A DNA stretch of 64,000 nt from Celeribacter neptunius (lineage in GTDB: Bacteria > Pseudomonadota > Alphaproteobacteria > Rhodobacterales > Rhodobacteraceae). Under the pieces are notes generated by a model. It had not been told where the DNA came from. It did no database searches and saw nothing but the letters and a program-made list of their open reading frames with translations. Below, piece after piece: positions 37,110 through 46,777 of this stretch. Position numbers and translations under genes: made by a program. How positions within the stretch are numbered: the first letter of the stretch is position 1; the number at the start of each line of letters is the position of its first letter. The DNA is taken from positions 62,001-126,000 of the forward strand of contig NZ_FORH01000004.1 in assembly GCF_900113955.1 (NCBI RefSeq), given 5' to 3'.

Positions 37110-38357
37110 TCAGTGCGTTATCGGACGAGCCGGTTTCAATGTGCCGATACAGTCGCCAAAGCCGATCTGATATCCGTCGCCATGGGCCGCGCCCGTGAGC
37201 GTCAGTGTGTCGCCATCCTCGATGAAGCTGCGAGTCTCGCCGGTGTCGAGCGTCAGCGGCTCCTTGCCGCCCCAGCTCAGTTCCAACAAAGAGCCACGGT
37301 TGCCCTTTTCCGGCCCGGAAATCGTCCCGGAGCCCAAGAGATCGCCCACCCGCATCGGGCAGCCCGAGGTGGTGTGATGCGTGAGCTGCTGCGCGGCGGA
37401 ATAGTACATCTCATTGTAATTCGTGCGGCTGATGACCGTCGGCGCCTTGCCTGCAGGGGCCATCGTCACCTCGAGATCGATGTCATAGAGCATCGGTTCC
37501 GGTTCCTTGAGATAGTCGAGCAGCGGCACGTCGCGATCCGGCCCGGAGGTGCGGAACGGCTCCAATGCGGCAGCGGTGACGATCCACGGGCTGATGGTGG
37601 TCGCGGTGGCTTTCGCCTGGAACGGCCCGAGCGGCTGATATTCCCAGGCCTGAATGTCGCGCGCCGACCAGTCGTTCAGCAGGACATAGCCGAAGATCGC
37701 GTCATAGGCCTCGGAAATGGAAATCGGACCGGTCGAGGGCGTGCCGACGATGGCGCCCATTTCCAGTTCGATATCAAAGCGTTGCGAGGGGCCGAAGCGC
37801 GGCATCTCGTCGTTCGGGCCTTTGAGCTGACCGTTCGGACGCACCACCGGCGTGCCGGAGAGCACCACAGACGAGGCGCGGCCGTTATAGCCGATCGGAA
37901 TGTGCAGCCAGTTCGGCGGCAGGGCGTTTTCCGGGCCACGGAACATGGTGCCGACGTTGAACGCATGGTGACGCCCGGCGTAGAAATCGGTGTATTCCGT
38001 GACGTTGAACGGCATGTGCAGCGTGGCATCTTTCTGCGCCACGAGATGCGCTTTGAGGCGGCTCTCGGCCGCCGCGCCTTCGGCCAAAAGCCCGGTCAAC
38101 TCGGCGCGCAAACGATCCCAGGCAGGCTTGCCCAGCGCCATGAACGCATTCCAGCTCCCGGTCTTGAGCGTCCCGTCAAAGCCCAGCACACCGGCCTCTT
38201 CGAGCGCCGCGAGATCGAGGATCATCTCGCCGATAGCCGTGCCACAGCGGGGCGCACCGCCTTGGATCGAGAACGCGCCATAGGGCAGGTTGTTGAGCGG
38301 GAATGGGCTGTCGGCGCTGTTCGCGCTGTCGACCCAGGAGCGTTTCAAGTCAGTCAT
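37110..38357 (-). CDS. fahA: Fumarylacetoacetase
   Basis: Encodes 415 residues from ATG 38357 (AAGGAC upstream). It cleaves fumarylacetoacetate to fumarate and acetoacetate, the last step of the homogentisate pathway. The family's N-terminal SH3-like domain (LPYGAFSIQGGAPRCGTAIG) precedes the catalytic domain with TDFYAGRHHA (metal Asp), FDIELEMGAIVG (the two metal Glu) and LLNDWSARDIQAWEYQPLGPF (metal Asp). All key residues are present. It lies between maiA and the MBL gene; the spacings (27 and 20 bases) fit one operon. Confidence 0.96.
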   Translation of the reverse strand: MTDLKRSWVDSANSADSPFPLNNLPYGAFSIQGGAPRCGTAIGEMILDLAALEEAGVLGFDGTLKTGSWNAFMALGKPAWDRLRAELTGLLAEGAAAESRLKAHLVAQKDATLHMPFNVTEYTDFYAGRHHAFNVGTMFRGPENALPPNWLHIPIGYNGRASSVVLSGTPVVRPNGQLKGPNDEMPRFGPSQRFDIELEMGAIVGTPSTGPISISEAYDAIFGYVLLNDWSARDIQAWEYQPLGPFQAKATATTISPWIVTAAALEPFRTSGPDRDVPLLDYLKEPEPMLYDIDLEVTMAPAGKAPTVISRTNYNEMYYSAAQQLTHHTTSGCPMRVGDLLGSGTISGPEKGNRGSLLELSWGGKEPLTLDTGETRSFIEDGDTLTLTGAAHGDGYQIGFGDCIGTLKPARPITH

Positions 38358-38384
38358 TTCAAGTCCTTCGTCCATTTTCGGCCG

Positions 38385-39014
38385 TCAATTTGCGTCGGGC
38401 TGCGCCTCGGGGCGTGCCGCGGCAAAAGCAGGAAGCGCGAGGCAGCGCGCTTCGATCTCGGTGAGACGCGCGAAGGGCGTCAGATCCGCCCCCCAACGAT
38501 GCGCGTTGTAAAGCTGTGGCACGAGGCAGATGTCCGCGAGCCCCGGCGTGTCGCCAAAGCAGAACGGCGTGTCGGGCCGGATCAGCGCCGCGAAAGCCGC
38601 GAAGCCCTGCTCCATCCAGTCGTTCATCCAGGCGACGGTCTCGTCCTGACTGTGGCCCATCTGTTTGAGCCTTTGCACGACCCGCAGGTTGTTGACCGGA
38701 TGCACATCCGTCGCCAGTCCCAAAGCCGCCGCCTGTACCAAGGCGCGCTCAAACGGGTCGTCGGGCAAAAGCGCCGGCTCCGGGTAGGTCCGGTCCAGCC
38801 ACTCCAAAATGGCCATGGATTGCGTCAACACGCGCCCATCGTCCAGAACCAGCGTCGGCACCCCACGCGCAGGATTGAGCGTGGCGTAACCCTCCGCCCG
38901 TTGCTCCCCCGCGACGAGGTTGACGGGGATCGGCTCGTATCCGACCCCCTTCAGATTGAGCGCGATCCTGATCCGGTAGGAGGTCGTCGAGCGCCAGTAG
39001 GTGTAGAGCTTCAT
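38385..39014 (-). CDS. maiA: Maleylacetoacetate isomerase (zeta-class GST)
   Basis: Encodes 209 residues from ATG 39014, which overlaps the hmgA stop by 4 bases. It isomerises maleylacetoacetate to fumarylacetoacetate using glutathione. The N-terminal thioredoxin-like domain begins [22 protein letters not shown]; the usual SS(C/A)S reads STTS, keeping a hydroxyl residue at the glutathione-activating position but no cysteine. NPARGVPTL and [14 protein letters not shown] bind glutathione. A helical C-terminal domain carries [22 protein letters not shown]. Confidence 0.94.
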   Translation of the reverse strand: MKLYTYWRSTTSYRIRIALNLKGVGYEPIPVNLVAGEQRAEGYATLNPARGVPTLVLDDGRVLTQSMAILEWLDRTYPEPALLPDDPFERALVQAAALGLATDVHPVNNLRVVQRLKQMGHSQDETVAWMNDWMEQGFAAFAALIRPDTPFCFGDTPGLADICLVPQLYNAHRWGADLTPFARLTEIEARCLALPAFAAARPEAQPDAN

Positions 39015-40366
39015 TTCGTCCCCGGCGTGCCGTCGAACTTCTTCTCGAGACTGTCCCAACAGTCGATGTAATCGTCCTGGAGCGGCGCCTCCTTGCCCGC
39101 GAATTCGGTCAGATGCTGCGGGAAGCGGGTCTCGAACATGAAGGACATCGTGTTCTCGAGCTTCTCCGGCCCGAGGTTCGAATTCGACGCGCCTTCAAAG
39201 GCGTTCTTATCCGGCCCATGCGGCAGCATCATGTTGTGGAGCGACATGCCCCCCGGCACAAAGCCTTGCGGCTTGGCGTCATACTGACCGTAGATGTTGC
39301 CCATCAGCTCGGACATGATGTTCTTGTGGTACCACGGCGGGCGGAAGGTGTTCTCGGCCACCATCCAGCGGTCGCGGAACAGAACAAAGTCGATATTCGC
39401 GGTCCCCGGCACCCCAGACGGCGCGGTCAACACGGTGAAGATCGACGGGTCCGGGTGATCGAACAGGATCGCGCCGACCGGGCAATAGGTCCGCAGATCG
39501 TATTTGTAGGGCGCGTAGTTGCCATGCCAGGCGACCACGTCGAGCGGGCTTTGCGCGATCTTCGTTTCGTGGAACTGGCCGCACCATTTGATGGTCAGCG
39601 TCGAGGGCACTTCGCGATCTTCATAGGCCGCCACCGGTGCCTTGAAGTCACGCGGGTTCGCGAGCGCGTTGGCGCCGATGGGCCCGCGCGCGGGAAGCTC
39701 GAATTTCTGACCGTAGTTCTCGCAGACAAAGCCACGGCACGGCCCTTCGAGCACCTCGACGCGGTAGACAAGACCGCGCGGAAGGATAGCGATTTCCTTG
39801 GGCTCGAGATCAATGATCCCAAGCTCGGTGGCAAAGCGCATCTTGCCCTCTTGCGGCACCACCAACAACTCGCTGTCGGCGGAGTAGAAATAGGCATCTT
39901 CCATCGACTTGGTGACGAGGTAGACATGCGCGGCCATGCCGACCTGGGTGTTCACATCGCCCGCCGTGGTCATCGTGCGCATCCCTGTGAGCCAGGTCAG
40001 CTCTTCGCCGGTCTGCTCCACCGGGTCCCAGCGGTACTGCCCCAAGGAGGTCACATCCCCCAGAACATGCGGCGCAGATTTCCAGTAGGGCAGATCGATC
40101 CGCTCATAACGCGCGGAATGTTTCACCGACGGGCGGATACGGTAGGTCCAGGTGCGTTCGGGCGGGTTGGCGGTAAAGGCCGTGCCGGAAAGCTGTTCGC
40201 CATAGAGCCCGTAGTTGCACTTCTGCGGGCTGTTCATCCCCTGTGGCAAAGCGTTTGGTAACGCCTCGGTTTCGAAGTCGTTGCCAAAGCCCGGCATGTA
40301 ACCTTCATGGGTCCCGGTCGTGCTGGTGGCGCGGATCATGCCTTTAGGCAAATCAAATGCAGTCAT
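39011..40366 (-). CDS. hmgA: Homogentisate 1,2-dioxygenase
   Basis: Encodes 451 residues, full length. This Fe(II) enzyme opens the homogentisate ring to give maleylacetoacetate. The iron ligands lie in WYHKNIMSE (H347, E353) and [11 protein letters not shown] (H377). The N-terminal [27 protein letters not shown] is the family signature. It is the first gene of the operon hmgA-maiA-fahA-MBL. A GTTGC-N4-GCAAC operator lies 47 bases upstream, in the region shared with the divergent MarR gene, which suggests control by that regulator in response to a pathway aromatic. Confidence 0.97.
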   Translation of the reverse strand: MTAFDLPKGMIRATSTTGTHEGYMPGFGNDFETEALPNALPQGMNSPQKCNYGLYGEQLSGTAFTANPPERTWTYRIRPSVKHSARYERIDLPYWKSAPHVLGDVTSLGQYRWDPVEQTGEELTWLTGMRTMTTAGDVNTQVGMAAHVYLVTKSMEDAYFYSADSELLVVPQEGKMRFATELGIIDLEPKEIAILPRGLVYRVEVLEGPCRGFVCENYGQKFELPARGPIGANALANPRDFKAPVAAYEDREVPSTLTIKWCGQFHETKIAQSPLDVVAWHGNYAPYKYDLRTYCPVGAILFDHPDPSIFTVLTAPSGVPGTANIDFVLFRDRWMVAENTFRPPWYHKNIMSELMGNIYGQYDAKPQGFVPGGMSLHNMMLPHGPDKNAFEGASNSNLGPEKLENTMSFMFETRFPQHLTEFAGKEAPLQDDYIDCWDSLEKKFDGTPGTK

Positions 40367-40412
40367 GGTCAGATTCCCTGTTCAGCGTCTTCTCGTATCT
40401 CATCACAAAAAC

Positions 40413-40426
40413 GTTGCACACGCAAC
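40413..40426. promoter_or_regulatory. GTTGC-N4-GCAAC operator, hmgA/MarR divergent region
   Basis: GTTGCACACGCAAC is an exact match to the 10 fixed positions of the motif and keeps the CTAA flank on one side, as in the VOC palindrome. It is 47 bases upstream of hmgA and about 150 bases upstream of the MarR start. Confidence 0.75.
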
Positions 40427-40576
40427 TAATTCGACGAATAAATTCTCCATAGACGAATTTAATTCATATTTTTGGCAGACTCCCCGGATTGCCTCACCCG
40501 TCGTTCTTTTGCACTTGCGCCCACCGCCCGGATCAAAACACTAGGGGCATCCCTCCGATGTCAGACAGGCGACGCA

Positions 40577-41077
40577 GTGACCTCATCAAGCCCCACACAG
40601 ACCTCCGCATCCTCCGAGACCGAAGCCCGTTTCGAGCTCGAAACCTTCCTGCCCTTTCTTCTCAACAAGGCGGCGGAGGCGACCAGCCAGGCGTTTCAAC
40701 CGGCCTATCGCGAGGGCTATGGCCTGTCGCGCATTCAGTGGCGCGTCCTCGCCATCACCGGTCGCTATGGCGCCATCACCGCGCGCGACATCTGTGCCAT
40801 CGCGCATGAGGAAAAGAGCAAGGTCAGCCGCGCCGTCAGCACCCTCACAGAGGCGGGTCATCTCACCAAGACACTCGGCGAGACGGACAAACGCACCGAA
40901 GTGCTCGCGCTGACCGAAAATGGCACCGCGCTCTTCGAGGCGCTTGGCCAATCTGCCCTGCAATTCGACCGCGACCTGAAAGCCGCACTCACTCCGGAGA
41001 AAGAAGCGCAGTTTCGTGCACTCCTGTCCGATCTGGAAGCTGCATTGGCGGCGCGCGCGGGACGGCAGGACAGCTAG
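40577..41077 (+). CDS. MarR-family transcriptional regulator 1
   Basis: Encodes about 166 residues from a GTG at 40577; a TTG at 40472 would give 201, but the extra residues do not look like a MarR start. The winged helix is seen as LSRIQWRVLAITGRYGAITARDIC (helices), KSKVSRAVSTLTEAGHL (recognition helix) and the wing TDKRTEVLALT. It is divergent from hmgA with an operator between them, so it is the natural candidate for repressing the homogentisate operon, with homogentisate or a precursor as inducer. Confidence 0.82.
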   Translation: MTSSSPTQTSASSETEARFELETFLPFLLNKAAEATSQAFQPAYREGYGLSRIQWRVLAITGRYGAITARDICAIAHEEKSKVSRAVSTLTEAGHLTKTLGETDKRTEVLALTENGTALFEALGQSALQFDRDLKAALTPEKEAQFRALLSDLEAALAARAGRQDS

Positions 41078-41106
41078 CTCACGCCCCGCGCACCCCTGCC
41101 ACATCA

Positions 41107-41129
41107 CGGCGCCCCCCGAAGAGGCGCCG
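41107..41129. terminator. Possible terminator hairpin between convergent MarR and ALDH genes
   Basis: CGGCGCC (41107-41113) pairs with GGCGCCG (41123-41129) around a 9-base loop. There is no T-run on either side, so termination strength is uncertain. Confidence 0.35.
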
Positions 41130-41136
41130 CGGCAGA

Positions 41137-42645
41137 TCAGCCGAGATTGACCGCCACCGATTTGGTTTCGGTGTACATCTCGATCGCGTCCTTCCCCATT
41201 TCACGCCCCCAGCCGGACTGTTTGTAGCCGCCCCAGGGCATGTTGGCGTCGCTCTGGTTGTGGGTGTTGATCCAGACAATCCCGGCCCGGATCCGCGCCG
41301 CGAATTTATGCGCACGCGACAGGTCCCTGGTCCAGATCGACGCGCCCAGACCGTATTCGGTGTTGTTCGCCTCGCGGGCTAGGTCCTCGATATTGTCATC
41401 GCTGAATTTCATCGCACTGATGACCGGGCCGAAGATTTCCTGTTTGTAGACCGTCATATCGGGCGTCACATCACGCAGAAGCGTCGGCTTGAGGAAATAG
41501 CCCGCCCCGTCAGCTTTGCCGCCGGTGACAACCTTGGCACCCTCGGCGACCCCGGCGTCGAGCAGGCCGGTCACGCGGGTGTATTGCTTCTCCGAAACAA
41601 TCGGCCCCATGTTGGTCTCAGCATCGAGGCCGTGACCGAGCTTGAGCTTCTCGGAATAGGCCGCAACACCTTGGAGCACCGCCTCATAGACGTCCTCGTG
41701 GATGTAGAGGCGCGAACCGGCGGTGCAGGCCTGACCGCTGTTGAGGAACACGGCTTCGGCGACGCCCGGAATGGCGGTTTCCAGATCGGCATCGGGGAAC
41801 ACAAACACCGGGCTCTTGCCCCCCAGCTCGAGGCTGACGCGTTTGAGATTGCCGGCGGAGGCGCGCACGATGGCCTGCCCGGTGGCGGTGGAGCCGGTAA
41901 AGCCGATCTTGTCGACATCGTTGTGATCGACCAGCGCGGAACCCACACGACCATCGCCGGTGACAATGTTGACCACGCCATCGGGAATGCCAGCCTTGCG
42001 GCAAATCTCGACAAAGCGCATGGCGGAGAGCGGCGTGTCTTCGGCGGGTTTGACGATGACGGTGCAGCCGGCGGCCAGCGCCGGCGCCAGTTTCCACGCC
42101 AGCATCAGGAACGGGACGTTCCACGGCAGGATTTGCGCCACCACACCCACAGGCTCGCGAGTGGTGTAAACATGCCAGTCGCCGTCCATGTTGACCGGCA
42201 GGGTCGCGCCATCGATCTTGTTGGCCCAACCTGCGAAGTAACGGAAATGATCCGCGCCAAGGCTGATATAGAAATTCTTGACGATACCGTAAGGCGAGCC
42301 TTCGTCGAGCACGTCGAGCTCGGCCAGTTCGACCGAGGCCTCGTCGATCAGCTCAGCCACCCGCCACAGAATCTTCATCCGCTCATTGGGTTTGAGGCCC
42401 GACCAGCGGCCGTCGTCAAAGGCGGTGCGCGCGGCGGCGACAGCCAGATCGACATCGGCGGCGGTGGCGTCGGCGACATTCGAAATCACCTGACCCGTGG
42501 CCGGATCGACAACATCGCGCCGCCCGCCTTCAACCGCATCGCGGCTCTCACCACCAATGAAAAGCTGGTGCTTCTGGCCGAGGAACGTGCGGGTTTCCCC
42601 GCTGACATGATCCAGGACCGCGTCCATAGAGAAAGGTTTGTTCAT
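41137..42645 (-). CDS. NAD(P)-dependent aldehyde dehydrogenase
   Basis: Encodes 502 residues of the ALDH superfamily. Visible are PWNVPFLMLAWKLAPALAAG, the coenzyme-binding GFTGSTATG, the catalytic Glu in SLELGGKSP and the catalytic Cys in NSGQACTAGSRL. The sequence is closest in style to betaine/phenylacetaldehyde-type ALDHs. It is downstream of a GMC oxidoreductase and a sugar-type binding protein in one operon, so it probably oxidises the aldehyde that the GMC enzyme makes from an imported primary alcohol. Confidence 0.92.
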   Translation of the reverse strand: MNKPFSMDAVLDHVSGETRTFLGQKHQLFIGGESRDAVEGGRRDVVDPATGQVISNVADATAADVDLAVAAARTAFDDGRWSGLKPNERMKILWRVAELIDEASVELAELDVLDEGSPYGIVKNFYISLGADHFRYFAGWANKIDGATLPVNMDGDWHVYTTREPVGVVAQILPWNVPFLMLAWKLAPALAAGCTVIVKPAEDTPLSAMRFVEICRKAGIPDGVVNIVTGDGRVGSALVDHNDVDKIGFTGSTATGQAIVRASAGNLKRVSLELGGKSPVFVFPDADLETAIPGVAEAVFLNSGQACTAGSRLYIHEDVYEAVLQGVAAYSEKLKLGHGLDAETNMGPIVSEKQYTRVTGLLDAGVAEGAKVVTGGKADGAGYFLKPTLLRDVTPDMTVYKQEIFGPVISAMKFSDDNIEDLAREANNTEYGLGASIWTRDLSRAHKFAARIRAGIVWINTHNQSDANMPWGGYKQSGWGREMGKDAIEMYTETKSVAVNLG

Positions 42646-42672
42646 TTCGTGTCTAGCTCCAAAAGAGAGGGT

Positions 42673-42697
42673 GACCCGATCGCAAAAGGATCGGGTC
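42673..42697. promoter_or_regulatory. Intercistronic stem-loop between binding-protein and ALDH genes
   Basis: GACCCGATC (42673-42681) and GATCGGGTC (42689-42697) form a perfect 9-bp stem with a 7-base loop, about 28 bases after the binding-protein stop on the minus strand. No U-run follows in that direction, so it more likely protects the upstream mRNA or attenuates than terminates, as is usual after binding-protein genes. Confidence 0.6.
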
Positions 42698-42724
42698 TTT
42701 GGGTGTGCTCAGACCGCCAAGGGC

Positions 42725-43825
42725 TTAGCGGTTGAAGAGAGAAAAGAGTTTCTCTTCATCCATCAGAGAGGACAGATCCGCGTCCGGCGGGGCGATGTCC
42801 GAACATTTCGGCACAATGTTCTGGGTGCTGTCGGCGTAGACATAGGGCACCACGCCAAGCGGCTCGTCCCATTCGATGCCATTATGCGCAGCAAGAGCGG
42901 CGCGCAGCGCAAAGCGCACGTCGCCGGTCGACCCATCGACCGCGAGGTAAGGCCATGCGGTGCCATCTTCGAGGCCGGCATTGTAGAGACAGCTCAGCTC
43001 ATTGCTGGTCGCGATGGTCGCCATGGCCGGCACTTCGACGCCCGCCTGGTTGAAAGCCTTGATCGTCGCCAGCGTGGTCACACCAAAGTCCGACGCGATG
43101 CCGTCGATGGTGTCGCCATACTTGGCGATGAGACCGGCCGCCGCCTTTTGCGCATCCGCCGGGTTCCAGTTGGTGGAGATGAAATCATCGTCCAGCAACT
43201 TGAGACCCGGATGGTTGGCGAGACCCTCTTTGAAGCCTTTGAGGAAGGAACTGGAAGAGGACGCGCCCGGAGGCCCACCGAGCATCAGCACATTACCTTC
43301 GCCATCGAGCGCCTTGGCCATCCATTCGGCATATTGATTGCCGATCGCGATCGAGTCCTGATACGGGTTCACGGCGTAATCCACACCATCCGTACCGGGA
43401 AGATCGGTGAAATAGGGCACCATGGTCGTGCCATTGCCATTGGCCATGCGGTAGGTCGGCATCGCCGCCTCGCCGAAATCGGTGAAGGCAAGGATGATCT
43501 CATAGCCCTGCGTCGCATAGCCGTTGATCGCCGCATTATAGGTCTGTTGGTCGCCGCCGGCATCCGTGTGGTCCTCGGCCGTCACATTCGGGCATTTCGA
43601 GGCTTCGTCCTGAAGTTCGGCAAAGGTGATCTTGCGCCAGGTGTCGCCGCCCCAGCCATCGACCAGCGCCACGCGGATCGGATCGGACCCGCAAAGCTCG
43701 GTGATATCGCCACCCTGATCGACGCGGATCGTGTCTTGTGCCATCGCCATCGAGCCCAAAAGCGCGACAGCCGCAGCCGTCCCGGCCAGGCGCGCAAATT
43801 GCGTAAACTTGGTTGTGCGGGTCAT
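42725..43825 (-). CDS. Sugar-type ABC substrate-binding protein (periplasmic)
   Basis: Encodes 366 residues from ATG 43825, preceded by AGGGAGGA. A signal peptide (ends SMAMAQ) leads to a Peripla_BP_4 fold: VALVDGWGGDTWRKITFAEL at the start of lobe 1, AINGYATQGYEIIL, and GNVLMLGGPPGAS, GIASDFGVTTLATIKAF in lobe 2. Such proteins serve RbsA/RbsC-type ABC importers. The only such importer in the window is encoded 11 kb away at 28842-32311 and lacks a binding protein, so the two probably work together. The genes on either side (GMC, ALDH) suggest that the cargo is an alcohol-bearing compound. Confidence 0.85.
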   Translation of the reverse strand: MTRTTKFTQFARLAGTAAAVALLGSMAMAQDTIRVDQGGDITELCGSDPIRVALVDGWGGDTWRKITFAELQDEASKCPNVTAEDHTDAGGDQQTYNAAINGYATQGYEIILAFTDFGEAAMPTYRMANGNGTTMVPYFTDLPGTDGVDYAVNPYQDSIAIGNQYAEWMAKALDGEGNVLMLGGPPGASSSSSFLKGFKEGLANHPGLKLLDDDFISTNWNPADAQKAAAGLIAKYGDTIDGIASDFGVTTLATIKAFNQAGVEVPAMATIATSNELSCLYNAGLEDGTAWPYLAVDGSTGDVRFALRAALAAHNGIEWDEPLGVVPYVYADSTQNIVPKCSDIAPPDADLSSLMDEEKLFSLFNR

Positions 43826-43842
43826 GATTTCCTCCCTAGACC

Positions 43843-43902
43843 TACAGTATGATGCTGTATTCTTGCCCCTCACCTGCGGGTCTCATGCCCGCATCAGGTG
43901 AG
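43843..43902 (-). promoter_or_regulatory. Hairpin and inverted repeat upstream of the binding-protein gene
   Basis: Between GMC and the binding protein, CTCACCTG (43869-43876) pairs with CAGGTGAG (43895-43902), with an inner GCGGG/CCCGC stem. Closer to the gene TACAG (43843-43847) and CTGTA (43855-43859) form a 5-bp inverted repeat with a 7-base spacer. The first may terminate or attenuate read-through from the GMC gene; the second could be an operator for a separate promoter. Confidence 0.45.
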
Positions 43903-43937
43903 AGGTATTCTTGAGGCCTTTGACGGGCCTTTTTGTC

Positions 43938-45524
43938 TCAGGCCGCAGCCAGGATCATGTCGGATGCTTTTTCCGCGATCATGATCGTCGGCGCATTGGT
44001 GTTGCCGCTGGTCAGCGTCGGCATGACCGAGGCATCGACCACGCGCAGGCCGCTCAGCCCGTGCACGCGCAGCTCGTCATCGACCACCGCCATATCGTCG
44101 GAGCCCATCTTGCAGGTGCCGACCGGGTGGTAGACGCTGTTGCAATCGCTGCGGATATAGTCGTCGAGCTCGGCATCCGACTGCATGTTGACACCGGGCG
44201 CATATTCTTCGCCGCGGATCGCGTCGAACGCCGGCTGCGCGATGATCTCGCGGTGCATCCGAAGCGCATCGCGCAGCACCCGCAGATCGTCCGGCACCGA
44301 CAGGAAGTTCGGGTCGAGCTCCGGCAGCTGGAACGGATCGGCGGATTTCGCCATCACCGTGCCACGGCTCTGCGGGCGGGAGATGTTGAAATACGGCATG
44401 CAGCCTTCGACATTGATGATCTCACGACCGTGGTCGCGGTACATGATGTTGTTGAAGTGGGTCTGTACATCCGGCGCAACGAGGTCTTCGCGCGTCTTAA
44501 GAAAGGACATGACCTCCACACCATGACCGGCGACCGGGCCTTTGCCGGTGGTGTAATATTGCAGGAGCGCAATCGCCGCGGCGTAGGGTTTGGTCTGGCC
44601 CAGAAGCGACACCGGTTTCGACAGGCCTTGTTTCACCGTGCCCGCAAGGTGGTCCTGGAGGTTGCGCCCGACACCCGGAAGTTCATGTACCGTGTTGACG
44701 CCGATGCGGCTCAGGTGCTCGGGATCGCCGATGCCGGAGATCTGGAGCAGATGCGGCGAGTTGAACGCGCCGCCGCAGAGGATGACCTCTTTATCCGCAT
44801 AGATCGTCTTTTTCTGGCGGCCTTGGACGAATTCGACACCAACCGCGCGCCCGCCCTTGACGATGATGCGGGACGCCATCGCCTTGGTGTAGAAGGTCAG
44901 GTTTTTGCGCTTCTTGATCGGGGTGATGTAACAGCGCGAGACGCTCGAACGAATGCCGTCGCGCACGGTGCCGTCACAGGGACCGACGCCGTATTGTTCG
45001 CCGCCGTTCAGATCCTCATTATAAGGAATCCCCATCTGGATGCAGGCATCGCGATAGGCGACGCAGGGCTCGGCCTCGATCGGGTTGCGCGTGGTGGCCA
45101 GCGGACCGTCATAGCCGTGGACCTCCTCATCGCCGCCGCCGCCCCAGTTCTCGGCCCGGCGGAAATACGGCAGGATGCTTTCGTAATCCCAACCCTTGTT
45201 GCCCATTTGCGCCCAATGGTCGTAATCCGTGCGGTGGCCGCGGGTGTAGATCATGCCGTTGACCGTGGTACAGCCACCGATACTTTTCGCGCGCGGCACG
45301 AACATCACCCGGTTGTTCACGTGTTTTTGCGGCACCGTATGATAGCCCCAATCGAGCTGCAGCGTCTGCATCAGACGGAAATAGCCCATCGGCATATGAA
45401 TCCAGGGGCTTTTGTCCCAATCGCCGGCCTCGATGACGGCCACTTCAACATTCGGATCTTCGCTCAAACGATTGGTGAGCACCCCGCCGCCGGAGCCGGC
45501 GCCAATAATAATATAGTCGGGCAT
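43938..45524 (-). CDS. GMC-family alcohol oxidoreductase
   Basis: Encodes 528 residues. It is an FAD enzyme of the glucose-methanol-choline family: [13 protein letters not shown] at the N-terminus, [16 protein letters not shown] (GMC signature 1 region), [15 protein letters not shown] (signature 2) and the C-terminal [12 protein letters not shown] with the catalytic His followed by [15 protein letters not shown]. It would oxidise a primary or secondary alcohol. No signal peptide is seen, so it is cytoplasmic. It is the first gene of the operon with binding protein and ALDH, divergent from the tandem IclR genes. Confidence 0.88.
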   Translation of the reverse strand: MPDYIIIGAGSGGGVLTNRLSEDPNVEVAVIEAGDWDKSPWIHMPMGYFRLMQTLQLDWGYHTVPQKHVNNRVMFVPRAKSIGGCTTVNGMIYTRGHRTDYDHWAQMGNKGWDYESILPYFRRAENWGGGGDEEVHGYDGPLATTRNPIEAEPCVAYRDACIQMGIPYNEDLNGGEQYGVGPCDGTVRDGIRSSVSRCYITPIKKRKNLTFYTKAMASRIIVKGGRAVGVEFVQGRQKKTIYADKEVILCGGAFNSPHLLQISGIGDPEHLSRIGVNTVHELPGVGRNLQDHLAGTVKQGLSKPVSLLGQTKPYAAAIALLQYYTTGKGPVAGHGVEVMSFLKTREDLVAPDVQTHFNNIMYRDHGREIINVEGCMPYFNISRPQSRGTVMAKSADPFQLPELDPNFLSVPDDLRVLRDALRMHREIIAQPAFDAIRGEEYAPGVNMQSDAELDDYIRSDCNSVYHPVGTCKMGSDDMAVVDDELRVHGLSGLRVVDASVMPTLTSGNTNAPTIMIAEKASDMILAAA

Positions 45525-45988
45525 GAAACTGCCTCCTCCACCTTGGCGCCTCTCTCAGACACCAGCCTTCCCTTGCGTCCAGGCACCACAGCGCCCAGCG
45601 TCCTCCACATTAGGTTTGTCATGTGCTAATTGTTTAGTCAATCATAAATTATTTTCGCGCAAGATATCCCGCACTCACACCGGACCAAAATCGCTCCTGC
45701 AGCGGCCCTCTCTCCGACTTCAAATCCCCTATACGGGGTAAGAACTCGGAGCGAATCGCATGAAACCCGCTCAACGAAGCAGAGAAAAACGTTCTGGTAT
45801 TGGAGGCAAAAACCATGGAAATCCGGAGACTTGCCGCGCGTGCAAAGGTCCAATTGAGAGCCTTTTAGCGCCGTGATACACACAGGTGTCTTGCGCGATT
45901 GAGCTTCGTCGAATTAGACTAATACATATGCAAATATCAAACTTATGCCCAAGATAGGGGCAAACAATAAGAGCGGGAGGGCTCTGGT
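45525..45988. other. Divergent regulatory region between GMC and the IclR pair
   Basis: These 464 bases contain the 18-base element shared with the ABC promoter (45625-45642) and, near the IclR start, the palindrome ATTAG-A-CTAAT (45913-45923). A 38-codon frame at 45760-45876 (ATG with GGAG upstream, containing CRAC) could encode a small peptide, but nothing supports it beyond its start site. Confidence 0.55.
45625..45642 (-). promoter_or_regulatory. Promoter/operator element shared with the ABC operon
   Basis: Minus strand ATTGACTAAACAATTAGC, with 14 of 18 positions equal to the element at 32486-32469. It lies about 100 bases upstream of the GMC start and contains a -35-like TTGACT. The adjacent IclR proteins are plausible binders. 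Confidence 0.45.
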
Positions 45989-46777
45989 ATGGCCGAGGGT
46001 TCGAGGGGTATCCAGTCCGTAGAGGTGAGCGGCCGCATCCTGCGCGCTTTCGTGAAAACCGCCGAGCCGATGATGCTCAAGGATCTGGCCGAGCTGGCGG
46101 ATCTCAAACCCGCGCAATGCCACGCCTATCTGACCAGCTTGAAAAATGTCGGGCTGGTCCATCAGGACTGGGCCACCGGCCATTATTCTCCCGGCCCGTT
46201 TGCACTGCGCCTCGGTGTCAGCTGGCTCAGAGGCAATCCGCAAACCGCCCGCGCCATCGAAGGGCTCAAGGCGCTGACCGAGACCTTCGGGGTGATGTCA
46301 CTCATCACTGTCTGGGGCGAGCTCGGGCCCACCATCGTGCACACCTATGCCGGGCTGACCCAAGCCACATTGAACCTCAGGCAGGGGTCGATCTTTTCCG
46401 TCACAGGCACCGCGGCAGGACGGCTGTTCGCCGCCTATGGCACCGCCCCGCAAATCATGGAACTGGCCGAATCGGAGATTGCACGGACATCACAGAATCA
46501 GGCGATCGGCGAACACATCAACCGTGACGCTTTCGCAGAGCGGCTCAAGGAAGTGCGCGAGCGGGGCTACGCCCTTGCCGAAAGGCGGCCAATCCCCGGG
46601 ATCAACGCCATTGGCGTACCTGTATTTTCGGAAACGGGAGAGCTGGCCTTTACCATCTCCCTGATCGGCAAGGCGGAAGCCCTTGCCACGGACCCGAACT
46701 CCGAAGCGCTTGCCGGCCTGCGCGCCCTGGCCGGGCAGCTCACCCCCGAGAACATCAATAAAGAGGTAATCGCATGA
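45989..46777 (+). CDS. IclR-family transcriptional regulator 1
   Basis: Encodes 262 residues. The N-terminal winged helix is visible as GIQSVEVSGRILRAFVKTAEPMMLKDLAELADLKPAQCHAYLTSLKNVGLV; the C-terminal effector domain contains SVTGTAAGRLFAAY and RGYALAERRPIPGINAIGVPVF. IclR proteins bind small acids or aromatic catabolites. It overlaps the next IclR gene by 4 bases. The pair probably controls the divergent GMC operon and possibly the ABC or TRAP operons. Confidence 0.9.
   Translation: MAEGSRGIQSVEVSGRILRAFVKTAEPMMLKDLAELADLKPAQCHAYLTSLKNVGLVHQDWATGHYSPGPFALRLGVSWLRGNPQTARAIEGLKALTETFGVMSLITVWGELGPTIVHTYAGLTQATLNLRQGSIFSVTGTAAGRLFAAYGTAPQIMELAESEIARTSQNQAIGEHINRDAFAERLKEVRERGYALAERRPIPGINAIGVPVFSETGELAFTISLIGKAEALATDPNSEALAGLRALAGQLTPENINKEVIA

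Noticed and set aside
45760-45876. A 38-codon frame with GGAG before the ATG and a CRAC motif
   Set aside because: Too short and without a known relative; the only support is a plausible ribosome-binding site, so it is mentioned only in the intergenic entry.
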